A stretch of DNA of 64,000 nt from Paraburkholderia sp. Ac-20340 (GCF_017104965.1 NZ_JAAGPR010000026.1:1-64000), one strand, 5' to 3'; shown: positions 50,699 through 60,027, counted from the stretch's first letter. Notes: generated by a model not told the origin, from the sequence alone. Numbers and translations: made by a program.

Positions 50699-53410
50699 AT
50701 GCTGCAGCGCGCCGCCGGTCTGAACCTCACCACCGAAGGTCAACGCCTGTATTCGAGCGATTACGCACGCTGGCAGCGCTGGGGACCGTATCTGAGCGAG
50801 CGGCAATGGGGCACGGTGCGTGAAGACTATAGCGAGCACGGCACTGCATGGGATGACTTCCCGCACGATCACGCGCGCATGCGCGCGTATCGCTGGGGCG
50901 AGGACGGTCTCGCCGGCTTCGGCGACGATCGCCTTGGCTGGTGCATCGCGCTCGCGCTATGGAATGGCCGCGATCCTATTCTGAAAGAGCGGCTGTTCGG
51001 CCTCACGAATGCACAAGGCAATCACGGCGAGGACGTCAAGGAACTGTATTTTTATCTCGACGGCACGCCCACGCATTCCTATATGCGCATGCTCTACAAG
51101 TATCCGCAGGGTGCGTTTCCATATCAGGATCTGATCGACGAAAATGCGCGGCGCAGCACCGCCGTGCCCGAATACGAGATTCTCGATACCGGTATATTCG
51201 ACGACGATAATTACTTCGATGTGCAGATCGAATATGCGAAGCACACGCCGGAAGATGTCGTCATGCGTATCACGGTGGAGAATCGCGCGGGCCAGCACGC
51301 GGCCATCGATCTGCTGCCGCAGATCTGGGCGCGCAATACCTGGTCGTGGAAGGCGCAGGACGGCAAGCCTTCGCTCACGCTGGTTTCATCGGCGCAAGGC
51401 GAGCATGTGGTTGCGCGCGGCCCTAAACATGAACCGCTGATCGTGACAGCGGCGTCGAAAGAGGCGATGAATGTCGAATGGCTGTTCTGCGAAAACGACA
51501 CCAATGTAAAGCGGCTTTTCGGCATGGATGGCACGGGGCCATTCAAGGATGGCTTCAACGATTACATCGTGCACGGCGAGGAAACTGCAATTCGCCGCGA
51601 CGCCGGAACGAAGGCCGCGGCACGCGTGCATCTCGAACTAGCCGCGCATGGGCGCGCTGTCGTCACGCTTCGCTGGCGGCCGTTTTCTACGCCGAAAGAA
51701 GATGTGCCGCTCGATATCGACGCGCTTTTCGCGCACCGGATCGCCGAAGCGGACGCGTTTTACGCAGCGCTGCAGCACGACATCGAAAGCGCCGATGCGC
51801 GCCTCGTGCAGCGCCAGGCGCTCGCGGGCATGCTGTGGTCGAAGCAGTACTACGAATACGATGTGAACCGCTGGATCGAAGGCGATCCGCTGCAACCGAC
51901 GCCGCCCGCGAGCCGTCAACGCGGGCGCAATTCGGACTGGCGGCATCTGTGTAACGGCGACATTCTTTCGATGCCGGACAAATGGGAATACCCGTGGTAC
52001 GCGTCCTGGGATCTGGCGTTTCAGGCGGTGGCTTTCGCGCTGGTCGATCCCATGTTCGCGAAGAAGCAGATGTTGCTGCTGGTGAAGGACCGCTATCAGC
52101 ATCCGAATGGTCAGCTTCCCGCTTACGAATGGGCGTTTGGCGATGCCAATCCCCCTGTGCATGCGTGGGCCGCGTGGCGCGTTTATGAAATCGACCGTTC
52201 AATGACGGGTCACGGAGACCGCGAATTTCTCGAACTCATTTTCCATAAACTACTGCTGAACTTTACCTGGTGGGTGAACCGCAAGGACGCGGACGGCCAC
52301 AATATTTTTCAGGGCGGTTTTCTCGGGCTCGATAACGTCGGCATTTTCGATCGCTCTTCGCCGTTGCCAACAGGCGGGCGGCTCGATCAGGCCGATGGAA
52401 CCGCGTGGATGGCCGCGTATGCGCTGGACCTCATGCGCATTGCGCTCGAACTGGCGTTTGCGAATCACGTGTTTGTCGATATCGGCGTGAAATTCTTCGA
52501 GCACTTTCTGTATATCGCGGGCGCAGTCAGTTGCGACGATGGTTGCGATACGGGTCTGTGGGATAGCGTCGATGAATTCTTCTACGACAAATTGCGGTTG
52601 CCCGATGGCACGATCGAGCCGCTACGGATGCGTTCGATTGTCGGTCTGATTCCGTTGTTCGCCGTGCGCGTGCTGGAAGAACAGGTGCATGGCGGCCTGC
52701 CGGGATTGCGCGACCGGTTGATCTGGTTTCTCGATCATCGCCCCGATCTTGCGCGGCTCGTGTCACGCTGGAACCAGCCGGGCAAAGGCAATGCCTTGCT
52801 GCTCTCGCTCTTGCGCGGACATCGTATGAAAGCGCTTTTGAAGCGCGTGCTCGACGAAAGCGAGTTTTTATCGGCGCATGGCGTGCGTGCGCTGTCCCGC
52901 ACGCATCTGGAAGAACCTTTTGTCTACCGATACAACGGCTGTAACTTCGGCGTGCAATATTTGCCGGCGGAATCCGATTCGCGCGTATTCGGCGGCAATT
53001 CGAACTGGCGCGGCCCGATCTGGATGCCGGTCAATTATCTGCTGATCGAATCGTTGTACGAATTCCACCGCTATTACGGCGATGAATTTCTCGTGGAATA
53101 TCCAACAGGATCGGGCACGAAACTGTCGCTCGCGCAGATCGCCGATGAACTGGCGCGGCGTGTCACCACGCTATTTTTGCTGGACGATCGCAACGAGCGC
53201 CCGGTCATGGGCGCGTATCCGCAATTGCAGGCTGATCCCCGTTGCCGCGATCTGGTGCTGTTCCACGAATACTTTCATGGCGATAACGGGCGCGGCATTG
53301 GCGCCTCGCATCAGACGGGCTGGACGGGGCTCGTCGCGTTGATGCTGCAACCGCGTGCCATGAGTCCTTCGGGCAATGTGCCGCTCGCGGGTGAATTGAA
53401 AGAAGCCTGA
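50699..53410 (+). CDS. MGH1-like / GH63-type glucosidase
   Basis: A 903-residue cytoplasmic protein. The N-terminal region (about 1-330) is a beta-rich domain with YSEHGTAWDDFPHDHARMRAYRWGEDG, and the C-terminal (alpha/alpha)6 barrel (about 360-870) has KWEYPWYASWDLAFQAVAFALVDP, QLPAYEWAFGDANPPVHAWAAW and GNSNWRGPIWMPVNYLLIESL, the mannosyl-oligosaccharide-glucosidase-like (GH63/MGH1) signature. It should release glucose from an alpha-glucoside; the substrate is not known. ATG 50699 is set by AAGAGGA five bases upstream; the frame continues far upstream only as an overlap with the previous gene. Confidence 0.87.
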   Translation: MLQRAAGLNLTTEGQRLYSSDYARWQRWGPYLSERQWGTVREDYSEHGTAWDDFPHDHARMRAYRWGEDGLAGFGDDRLGWCIALALWNGRDPILKERLFGLTNAQGNHGEDVKELYFYLDGTPTHSYMRMLYKYPQGAFPYQDLIDENARRSTAVPEYEILDTGIFDDDNYFDVQIEYAKHTPEDVVMRITVENRAGQHAAIDLLPQIWARNTWSWKAQDGKPSLTLVSSAQGEHVVARGPKHEPLIVTAASKEAMNVEWLFCENDTNVKRLFGMDGTGPFKDGFNDYIVHGEETAIRRDAGTKAAARVHLELAAHGRAVVTLRWRPFSTPKEDVPLDIDALFAHRIAEADAFYAALQHDIESADARLVQRQALAGMLWSKQYYEYDVNRWIEGDPLQPTPPASRQRGRNSDWRHLCNGDILSMPDKWEYPWYASWDLAFQAVAFALVDPMFAKKQMLLLVKDRYQHPNGQLPAYEWAFGDANPPVHAWAAWRVYEIDRSMTGHGDREFLELIFHKLLLNFTWWVNRKDADGHNIFQGGFLGLDNVGIFDRSSPLPTGGRLDQADGTAWMAAYALDLMRIALELAFANHVFVDIGVKFFEHFLYIAGAVSCDDGCDTGLWDSVDEFFYDKLRLPDGTIEPLRMRSIVGLIPLFAVRVLEEQVHGGLPGLRDRLIWFLDHRPDLARLVSRWNQPGKGNALLLSLLRGHRMKALLKRVLDESEFLSAHGVRALSRTHLEEPFVYRYNGCNFGVQYLPAESDSRVFGGNSNWRGPIWMPVNYLLIESLYEFHRYYGDEFLVEYPTGSGTKLSLAQIADELARRVTTLFLLDDRNERPVMGAYPQLQADPRCRDLVLFHEYFHGDNGRGIGASHQTGWTGLVALMLQPRAMSPSGNVPLAGELKEA

Positions 53411-53429
53411 TTGAAAGGCTTATTCCGGA

Positions 53430-53897
53430 TTATTTCGACTTGCCGGGCGATGCGGCGTGACGCGCGAGAAACCGGTCGAGCTGGCTCGCGAAGGTGTTGC
53501 TGTCACGCGTGGAAAACGGCGCGGGGCCGCCCGTTTCGATACCCGTGCTGCGCAATTGTTCCATCACGTCGCGCATTGTCAGGCGTTCCTTGATCGTGTC
53601 GGGCGTGAACCAGTTGCCGCGCGGATCGAGTGCATGTGCGCCCTTGTCGAGCACCGCGGCCGCGAGCGGAATATCCGCGGTGATGACAAGGTCGCCTGCT
53701 TCGGCCAGTTCGACGATACGCGCGTCGGCGACGTCGAAACCGGCCGGTACCTGAATCGCCTTGATGAACGGCGAAGGCGGCGTGCGCAGGTATTGATTGG
53801 CGACTAGCGTCACGCAGACCTCGACGCGGCGCGCGGCCCGAAACAACATGTCTTTGATGACGGACGGGCAAGCGTCAGCGTCGACGAAAATCTGCAC
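53430..53897 (-). CDS. YaiI/YqxD family protein (DUF188)
   Basis: A 155-residue protein of the YaiI/YqxD family, a PIN-like fold. QIFVDADACPSVIKDMLFRAA at the N-terminus carries the conserved Asp residues, ITADIPLAAAVLDKGAHALDPRG holds the second acidic cluster, and EQLRSTG and NTFASQLDRFLAR end the family core. A nuclease activity is suspected but not proven. Convergent with the glucosidase gene. Confidence 0.92.
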   Translation of the reverse strand: MQIFVDADACPSVIKDMLFRAARRVEVCVTLVANQYLRTPPSPFIKAIQVPAGFDVADARIVELAEAGDLVITADIPLAAAVLDKGAHALDPRGNWFTPDTIKERLTMRDVMEQLRSTGIETGGPAPFSTRDSNTFASQLDRFLARHAASPGKSK

Positions 53898-54002
53898 GAG
53901 AAAGTATCCGGAAAATTCAAACGAGGATCATATAGCAAAACGCTGCTGTGTCCGCCTCAAATTCCCGGACAGCGCAAGTGTGCGCCAGTCGTCGATCGCA
54001 AT

Positions 54003-54137
54003 TCAATGATGGCAGCGCGTTTCCCAATGATGATGCACCTTTACCTTATGGCAATTGTGGTGATCGTAGGCAAAAGCCGGTTGAATGGCGGCAAGCGAGA
54101 CGAGCGTCGTGGCGGCAATCAGAAGCAGCTTTTTCAT
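54003..54137 (-). CDS. Small secreted His-rich peptide (44 residues)
   Basis: A signal peptide MKKLLLIAATTLVSLAAIQ...AFA (23 residues) is followed by a 21-residue mature peptide rich in His, with HH, HHH and HH clusters and two Cys (the start is YDHHNCHKVK). The ribosome site GGGAG is 8 bases upstream of the ATG at 54137. It resembles small Burkholderia 'HHHH-motif' proteins, as I recall them. A metal-binding periplasmic role is a reasonable guess. Confidence 0.7.
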   Translation of the reverse strand: MKKLLLIAATTLVSLAAIQPAFAYDHHNCHKVKVHHHWETRCHH

Positions 54138-54300
54138 TGCAGATTCTCCCTATGGTCAGGCGGCCGGAAAGAAAGGGTGATAAGGCCGCGCAATGCCTGA
54201 GCAAATTGTTTGCCTGACCGACTGCTTACAGGGCTTACATTACCCTGCGCGGCGCGCTTTCATCAGTTGAAACGCGCCGCGCGCCACCAGGGCGATCAGA

Positions 54301-54498
54301 TCAGATGTGAATACCGCCCGCAACTTCGATGCGTTGAGCGTTGACCCAGCCGAATTCGTCGGACAGTAGACCGGCAATCACGGGGCCGACATCTTCGGGG
54401 AGTCCCACGCGACCCAGCGCGGTGTGATCCACTACCGCCTTATTGACTTGCGGGTTGTCGCGCACGATGCCGCCGCTGAAATCCGTGGCGATTGCGCC
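54301..54498 (-). pseudogene. SDR oxidoreductase, C-terminal remnant
   Basis: The minus strand encodes GAIATDFSGGIVRDNPQVNK through GRVGLPEDVGPVIAGLLSD to INA-like ending VNAQRIEVAGGIHI and a TGA at 54301-54303. This is the last 66 residues of a short-chain dehydrogenase, following the usual PG-IxTDF position. The first 180 or so residues, including the cofactor site and catalytic Tyr-Lys, are absent. It stops exactly where the AraC remnant begins on the opposite strand. Confidence 0.85.
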
Positions 54499-54499
54499 T

Positions 54500-54748
54500 T
54501 TAACGCCGCTGCAATATCAGAAGCAGTTGCGTCTGCTCGAAGCGCGGCGCCTGATGATTTCGTGTGCCGTGAACGTTGAGACCGCATCGTTCGAAGTGGG
54601 TTACGAAAGCGCATCGCAATTCAGCCGCGAATACGCACGCATGTTCGGCAATTCTCCCAAACGCGATGCCACGGCCATGCATCAGGCGCTGCAACAGAAT
54701 CGCAACGCCTCGCACATAAAGATGGAAGAACAAGATGTAAACGTTTGA
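54500..54748 (+). pseudogene. AraC-family regulator, C-terminal remnant
   Basis: Reads LTPLQYQKQLRLLEARRLMI, FEVGYESASQFSREYARMFG and SPKRDATAMHQ, the second helix-turn-helix of an AraC regulator (the last 80 or so residues). The sensor domain and first helix-turn-helix are missing. An ATG at 54443 lies in frame inside the SDR remnant but adds unrelated sequence, so no functional product is expected. Confidence 0.85.
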
Positions 54749-54842
54749 AATAAATAGAACCAAACGTTGCTCTCAAGAAAGCATAGGCAACAGCCGTTGT
54801 ACGGGTGCTGTCGATGTAAATTCAAACAAAAAGAGAGTCAAC

Positions 54843-55403
54843 TTGAAAACTATAAATCTGTATTGGGCCGCACTGACAACAACGATCGCGCTAACCGGGT
54901 GTGTTACCGATCCTCAAGGCAATCTGGTTCTTGCTCCGAATGTTGGCGCGACGATTTCCGCAGTATTGACGCCGCCGCCGCCGGAACCCGTCGAAGTCTA
55001 CGAACCCATGCCGTATGACGCGAATGTCGCGGTCGTGGCCGATCGCGACGTGGTGTTTGTCGGCGGCACCACCTATATCTGGGTCACGGGACCGGACGGA
55101 ATCCGTCATCGCCAGTTCTATGCACATGGCGATCATCGCGCCGATGTGTTCCATCGACGTGACGAACTGCACAACGTCATGGCGCGTCACGACGGCCGCT
55201 TGCCCGATCATGCTGTGCGCCCCGCCGGAAATATGGCCGACCACATGGGCGGGCCGTCGCGCGGTGGAGCAGGCGAGTCGCATTCCGTTGCGCGCGCAAC
55301 CGGTCCGCAACCGGCCGCAATGGCGTCGCACGGTCCTGGCCCGTCGCAGCCGCATCCTGCTGCGCAACAGCACGCGTCGGAAAAGGAAAAAAAGAAAAGC
55401 TGA
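54843..55403 (+). CDS. Hypothetical lipoprotein
   Basis: A 186-residue putative lipoprotein: MKTINLYWAALTTTIALTGC with lipobox LTGC (Cys 20). A Pro-rich stretch (TPPPPEPVEVYEP) leads to a small conserved-looking region AVVADRDVVFVGGTTYIWVTGPDGIRHRQFYAHGDHR in sequence, then a disordered Gly/His/Ala/Pro-rich tail ending in KEKKKS. The start is TTG at 54843 with AGAGAG upstream. Function unknown; probably anchored in the outer or inner membrane. Confidence 0.7.
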   Translation: MKTINLYWAALTTTIALTGCVTDPQGNLVLAPNVGATISAVLTPPPPEPVEVYEPMPYDANVAVVADRDVVFVGGTTYIWVTGPDGIRHRQFYAHGDHRADVFHRRDELHNVMARHDGRLPDHAVRPAGNMADHMGGPSRGGAGESHSVARATGPQPAAMASHGPGPSQPHPAAQQHASEKEKKKS

Positions 55404-55414
55404 TCGATGAATCG

Positions 55415-55442
55415 CGCGTCCCTGTGTTGCTACAGGGACGCG
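55415..55442 (+). terminator. Hairpin after the lipoprotein gene
   Basis: CGCGTCCCTGT (55415-55425) pairs with ACAGGGACGCG (55432-55442) around GTTGCT. Only TT follows, so it may be a modest terminator or a roadblock before the LysR pair. Confidence 0.6.
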
Positions 55443-55545
55443 TTCGAGCGCGACGAGCCAAACGTTTGCCTCATGAAACACGCCATCGCCGATCGCGGTA
55501 ACATGCCGATGCCGTGCGGCAAACTGAAACTCATCATCACGGACT

Positions 55546-56469
55546 ATGGACAATCTCGGTGACATCCGGCTTTTCGTCGAAGCGGCCAGTCAGGGCAGTC
55601 TTTCGGCGGCGGGCAGAAAGCTTGGGCTGTCGCCTGCTGCGGCCAGCGCGCGGCTTGTGAAGCTCGAAGGCACGTTGAGCACGCAACTCTTCGAGCGATC
55701 CACGCGCCGGTTGCGCCTGACCGACGAAGGCCGCGTCTATCTCGCGCACTGCCAGCATGCGCTGCAAACGCTCGAAGATGCGCGGGCTGCGTTGCAGGCG
55801 GGGCGTGCAACGGTGAGCGGCACGCTGCGTGTTTCGGCGACATCGGATTTCGGGCGCTCGGTGCTGCGTCACTGGCTCGACGAATTCAACGCGCAGCATC
55901 CGCAGGTCACGCTTACGCTGGTGTTGTCCGATTCGCTTTCGCATCTGCTGCAGGACGATATCGACATGGCGATCCGCTTTGGCGTGCCGTCGGACAGCGG
56001 CATGGTTGCCAAACGTCTCGCCGACAATCGCCGCGCGCTGTGCGCATCGCCCGACTATCTGGCGGCTCACGCCATGCCGCGCCATCCCGACGAACTCGAT
56101 CAACTCGATTTCATTCTGCTCGGCTCGGCAGCGGGCCTCGCGAATAACTGGCGTTTCATTCGCGACGGCGAAACCGCGTCGTTTACCGCGCAGCCCGAAC
56201 GCGCACGCCAGACCAATGATGGCGCGCTCGCCCGCGAATGGGCGATCGAAGGGCGCGGTGTGGTGATGAAATCGATCTGGGATATCGGCGCGGATTTGCA
56301 GGCCGGGCGTCTGAAACTGCTGCTGCCGCAGTGGCGTTGTCCCGATGTACCGGTGAACGCGCTGTTCCAGCGCACGCCGTATATGGCGCCGCGCGTGCGC
56401 ACGCTGCTCGATTTTCTCGAAGATAAATTCGCTCAGGCATCCGAAGTATTGAAACCCTATCTGGTCTGA
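55546..56469 (+). CDS. LysR-type regulator (first of a tandem pair)
   Basis: A 307-residue LysR regulator. Helix-turn-helix 1-60 (GSLSAAGRKLGLSPAAASARLVKLE in sequence), effector domain about 88-300 with LRVSATSDFGRSVL and CASPDYLAAHAMPRHPDEL. The ATG at 55546 follows only a weak ribosome site. It is 21 bp before a second LysR gene of similar sequence, so the two are likely co-transcribed and arose by duplication. Confidence 0.92.
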   Translation: MDNLGDIRLFVEAASQGSLSAAGRKLGLSPAAASARLVKLEGTLSTQLFERSTRRLRLTDEGRVYLAHCQHALQTLEDARAALQAGRATVSGTLRVSATSDFGRSVLRHWLDEFNAQHPQVTLTLVLSDSLSHLLQDDIDMAIRFGVPSDSGMVAKRLADNRRALCASPDYLAAHAMPRHPDELDQLDFILLGSAAGLANNWRFIRDGETASFTAQPERARQTNDGALAREWAIEGRGVVMKSIWDIGADLQAGRLKLLLPQWRCPDVPVNALFQRTPYMAPRVRTLLDFLEDKFAQASEVLKPYLV

Positions 56470-56490
56470 CGGCTACAGTAGCGCACCTTC

Positions 56491-57390
56491 ATGATCCGAC
56501 TCGAAGACCTGGTGATTTTCGTATCCGCTGCGGCCAACGGCAGTCTGTCTGCCGCTGCGCGCCAGCTCGATCTCACGCCCGCCGTAGCCAGCGCGGGGCT
56601 CAAGCGGCTGGAAGCCGAACTCGGCGTGCGGCTGCTGGCGCGCTCGACCCGCAGCCTGCGCCTGACCGCCGATGGCGAGCGCTACCTGGAATTCGCGCGT
56701 AACGCCATCGAGCAACTGGAAGCGGGGCAGAACGCCGTCGCGCACGGGCGCAAGATGATCGGCGGCACGGTGTCGCTTTCGATGCCTTCGGATCTCGGGC
56801 GCAACGTGCTGGTGGAATGGCTCGACGCGTTTCAGGCGCTGCATCCGGCGGTGTCGTTGCAGGTGCATATCGGCGACCAGATCGCGGATATGTTTCGCGC
56901 GCCCATTGGTCTGGCAATCCGCTATGGCGTGCCCGAGGATTCGAGTCTCGTGGCGCTGCCGCTCGTGCCCGGCAACCGCCGCGTGCTATGCGCGACGCCC
57001 GACTATTTCGCACGCCACGGCAAGCCGGAAACGCCTGCGGATCTGTCGCGCCACAACTGCCTGCGTTTCGCCTTGAGCGAGACGCTGCACGACCGCTGGA
57101 CCTTCTTCAGCGAAGGCGAGCCGATTGTCGTGAGCGTGCACGGCAATCGTAGTTGCGACGATGGCGAACTCGTGCGCAAATGGGCGCTGGCGGGTTTGGG
57201 CCTCGCCTATAAATCGCACCTGGACGTGCTCGCCGATCTCAAGGCCGGCCGCCTTGAAGCCGCGATGCCGGCCTTCGAAACCGAACACGCACCGCTTCAT
57301 CTCGTCTGCGCGCACCGCGCGATGCTTTCGCCCACGGTCAGCGCGCTACGCGACTTTCTCCAGCAGCGTTTCGCGGCCTATCTGGCTTGA
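56491..57390 (+). CDS. LysR-type regulator (second of a tandem pair)
   Basis: A 299-residue LysR regulator with the same N-terminal pattern as its neighbour (NGSLSAAARQLDLTPAVASAGLKRLE in sequence) and effector region about 88-295 (VSLSMPSDLGRNVLVEW, CATPDYFARHGKPETP). Percent identity to the first gene is visibly moderate, so the duplication is not recent. The downstream genes on the same strand encode a small monooxygenase-like protein and a quinone oxidoreductase, possible targets. Confidence 0.92.
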   Translation: MIRLEDLVIFVSAAANGSLSAAARQLDLTPAVASAGLKRLEAELGVRLLARSTRSLRLTADGERYLEFARNAIEQLEAGQNAVAHGRKMIGGTVSLSMPSDLGRNVLVEWLDAFQALHPAVSLQVHIGDQIADMFRAPIGLAIRYGVPEDSSLVALPLVPGNRRVLCATPDYFARHGKPETPADLSRHNCLRFALSETLHDRWTFFSEGEPIVVSVHGNRSCDDGELVRKWALAGLGLAYKSHLDVLADLKAGRLEAAMPAFETEHAPLHLVCAHRAMLSPTVSALRDFLQQRFAAYLA

Positions 57391-57529
57391 GCGCGGGACC
57401 GCCGGTTTCCTCAGCCGGCATTTTCAATTCTGCTTTGAAACTGATTGCGCGCGTGCCCTCTGGGTTACCCGCGCGATTTCGCCCATCATTCCTCCCATGA
57501 CGAATCGCGAACGCAACGGGAGGTGCAAC

Positions 57530-57826
57530 GTGGTGATTGCCATCGCGCGTTTTCATTTGCGGCCCGAGCGGGCAGCGGCGTTCGATGCCGTGTGGCAGCG
57601 CGCCAGCCTGCTGCTTGCGAACGAGGATGGTTATCGCGGACACCGTCTCGGTCCGCAATGCGAAGACAGCGCATGCTACGTGCTGGAAATCGAGTGGGAC
57701 AGTCTGGATGCGCAAAGCGCCTTCATGGCGCACGCCGATTTCCAGCCCTTTCTGCGCATGCTCTGGCCGCATTTCGCCGCCGACCCCGAACTGATTCATT
57801 TCGAACCGATGCCGCAGGTTCGCTGA
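57530..57826 (+). CDS. Antibiotic-biosynthesis-monooxygenase-like (ABM) protein
   Basis: A 98-residue protein with the ABM ferredoxin-like fold: VVIAIARFHLRPERAAAFDAVW, then YRGHRLGPQCEDSACYVLEIEW and DAQSAFMAHADFQPF. Small ABM proteins act as quinol monooxygenases or haem-degrading enzymes, or have no known activity. The GTG at 57530 is selected because GGGAGG sits 6 bases upstream; an in-frame ATG at 57497 lacks one. It precedes a quinone-oxidoreductase-like gene by 37 bp, which suggests a shared transcript and a role with quinones or aldehydes. Confidence 0.8.
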   Translation: MVIAIARFHLRPERAAAFDAVWQRASLLLANEDGYRGHRLGPQCEDSACYVLEIEWDSLDAQSAFMAHADFQPFLRMLWPHFAADPELIHFEPMPQVR

Positions 57827-57863
57827 TTTGTCTTTGCCTCTAACCGTCCGCAACTGGAGAAAC

Positions 57864-58880
57864 ATGATGAAAGCGATTGGCTACCACCGCAGCTTGCCGA
57901 TTACCGATCCTGAATCGCTGATCGATTTCGAACTGCCCGATCCGACGCCGGGCGCGCACGATCTGCTGGTCGAAGTGCGCGCTGTTTCGGTCAATCCGGT
58001 GGACACGAAAGTGCGTATGCGCATGGCGCCCGAAGACGCTCAGCCGAAGGTGCTGGGCTGGGACGCGAGTGGCGTGGTACGCGCCGTTGGTGCGAACGTG
58101 ACGCTTTTCAAGCCGGGCGATCGGGTCTGGTACGCGGGTTCGCTGGTGCGTCCCGGCACCAACAGCGAACTGCATGTGGTGGATGAACGCATCGTCGGCC
58201 ATATGCCTGAGAAGCTCGATTTCGCGCAGGCGGCGGCGCTGCCGCTGACCACCATCACGGCCTGGGAACTGCTGTTCGACCGGCTGGGCGTCGAAGCATC
58301 GCGCGAGCCGAACGGCCAGGCCTTGCTGGTGATTGGCGCCGCGGGCGGCGTGGGTTCGATCCTCGTGCAACTGGCGCGGCAATTGACCGGCCTCACGGTG
58401 ATCGGCACGGCTTCGCGTCCTGAAACGGCGCAGTGGATCACGGACCTGGGCGCGCATCATGTGATCGACCATACGAAGCCGCTTTCGCAGGAACTCAAGC
58501 GTATCGGCATCGAGGGCGTGGAAGCCATTGCGAGCCTGAACCAGACCGATCGTCATTTCGACGAGATCGTTGCGTCGATCAAACCGCAAGGCCGTCTCGC
58601 GCTGATCGACGATCCCGAAGTATTCGACTTCCGCAAGCTCAAGTCGAAGAGCGTATCGCTGCACTGGGAGTTTATGTTCACGCGCTCGATGTTCGGCACG
58701 GCAGACCAGATTCGCCAGCACGAACTGCTCGATCGTGCCGCCCAACTGATCGACGAAGGCGTGTTGCGCACGACGCTCAACGAACGCTTCGGCACGATCA
58801 ACGCGGCGAATCTGCGTCGCGCGCATGAACTGATCGAAACCAACCGCGCTCGCGGCAAGATCGTGCTCGAAGGTTTCTGA
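57864..58880 (+). CDS. Zinc-type alcohol dehydrogenase / quinone oxidoreductase (MDR)
   Basis: A 338-residue medium-chain reductase without zinc ligands, of the ZADH/quinone oxidoreductase group. GroES-like domain 1-130 (SVNPVDTKVRMRM, LGWDASGVVRAVGANV), Rossmann domain with GAAGGVGSILVQLARQ near 155-170, and catalytic-site RGKIVLEGF at the end. It reduces quinones or enones with NADPH. Two ATGs at 57864 and 57867 follow GGAG; the first is used. Likely co-transcribed with the ABM gene. Confidence 0.9.
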   Translation: MMKAIGYHRSLPITDPESLIDFELPDPTPGAHDLLVEVRAVSVNPVDTKVRMRMAPEDAQPKVLGWDASGVVRAVGANVTLFKPGDRVWYAGSLVRPGTNSELHVVDERIVGHMPEKLDFAQAAALPLTTITAWELLFDRLGVEASREPNGQALLVIGAAGGVGSILVQLARQLTGLTVIGTASRPETAQWITDLGAHHVIDHTKPLSQELKRIGIEGVEAIASLNQTDRHFDEIVASIKPQGRLALIDDPEVFDFRKLKSKSVSLHWEFMFTRSMFGTADQIRQHELLDRAAQLIDEGVLRTTLNERFGTINAANLRRAHELIETNRARGKIVLEGF

Positions 58881-59019
58881 GCGGCTTTAAATTGCCTCGG
58901 GGCGTGTCGAAGCCGTCTGCACGCCGGGATATACTTCGCTTCGTGAACAGGCACGGCCAGCCGCGCGTGCCGGCATTCCTATCCCTCATACGAAGCAACG
59001 TTTATTCCGGCGGTGATTC

Positions 59020-59943
59020 ATGGACCTCGTCCAAAGCATGCGGGTCTTCATACGTGTCGTGGACGCGGGCAATTTCACGGCCGCGGCCAATACGCTCAAT
59101 ACGACCACGGCCTATACTTCGCGCGCGGTATCCGAACTCGAAGCGCATCTGCAGACGCGCTTGTTCAACCGCACCACCCGCAAGATCACGCTGACCGAAG
59201 CGGGCGAGCGCTTTCTCGCGCGCAGCCGCCATATTCTCGACGATCTCGAACAGGCCGAATCCGAAGCGCGCAATGCAACGGTGGTGCCTTCCGGGCGCCT
59301 GCGCATTCATTCAATGAGTGGCTTCGGCACGCGCTATGTGGTGCCGCTCATCTCGCGCTATATGGAGCAGCAGCCGCTGGTCGAAGTAGATCTCACGCTG
59401 CATCAGCGCATGCCCGATCTGCTCGAAGAGAGCCTCGATGTCTCCATCGTGCTTGCACAGTCGCTCAAGGAATCGAACTATATTTCGCGCTCGCTCGGCA
59501 GTTTCTATAGCGTGATGTGCGCGTCGCCGGGTTATCTCGCGCGTCATGGCGCGCCGCAATCGCTCGCCGATCTCGACCAGCATGCGTGCCTGAAACTCGT
59601 GATGCCGTCGGGGGAATCGGAATCATGGGTGTTCGAAAACGACGCGGGGCAGGCGACGTTCTCGCCGCAGAAATTGCCGTTCGCGGTGAACCTGCCTGAA
59701 GCGCTGGCCGAAGCGCTCGCTTGCGGTATGGGTGTGGGCGTATTGCCGGCTTCGACCTTCGTGCGCGAATTCATGGCCGGGCGTCTTGCGCGCGTGTTGC
59801 CCGAGTATCGGCTGGATGTGCGCAACATCTACGCGATCTATCCTTCGCGCAAATACCTGGACGCGAAGGTGCGCACGTGGATCGAGTTCGCGGGCGAGCA
59901 TTTGCCGCCGTTGCTGGCAAGCGATAACGCGGTCATCGCTTGA
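59020..59943 (+). CDS. LysR-type transcriptional regulator
   Basis: A 307-residue LysR regulator. Helix-turn-helix 1-60 (AGNFTAAANTLNTTTAYTSRAVSELE in sequence), effector domain about 88-295 with LRIHSMSGFGTRYVVPL and CASPGYLARHGAPQSLADL. It lies 139 bp after the quinone oxidoreductase gene and could control that gene or act elsewhere. The ATG at 59020 lies 4 bases after GGCGGTGATTC, a weak ribosome site. Confidence 0.92.
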   Translation: MDLVQSMRVFIRVVDAGNFTAAANTLNTTTAYTSRAVSELEAHLQTRLFNRTTRKITLTEAGERFLARSRHILDDLEQAESEARNATVVPSGRLRIHSMSGFGTRYVVPLISRYMEQQPLVEVDLTLHQRMPDLLEESLDVSIVLAQSLKESNYISRSLGSFYSVMCASPGYLARHGAPQSLADLDQHACLKLVMPSGESESWVFENDAGQATFSPQKLPFAVNLPEALAEALACGMGVGVLPASTFVREFMAGRLARVLPEYRLDVRNIYAIYPSRKYLDAKVRTWIEFAGEHLPPLLASDNAVIA

Positions 59944-60027
59944 ATATGGCTTGAATGTGGTTTGAATGCTGTGCGCGCATCAATTACGGGCTGATGCCGA
60001 TTAATTGCGCACACAACCACTCTGCCG

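Noticed and set aside
53898..54300. Plus-strand frames over the small His-rich peptide gene
   Set aside because: They lack a signal or domain and have no ribosome site, while the opposite strand has a signal peptide and a ribosome site.
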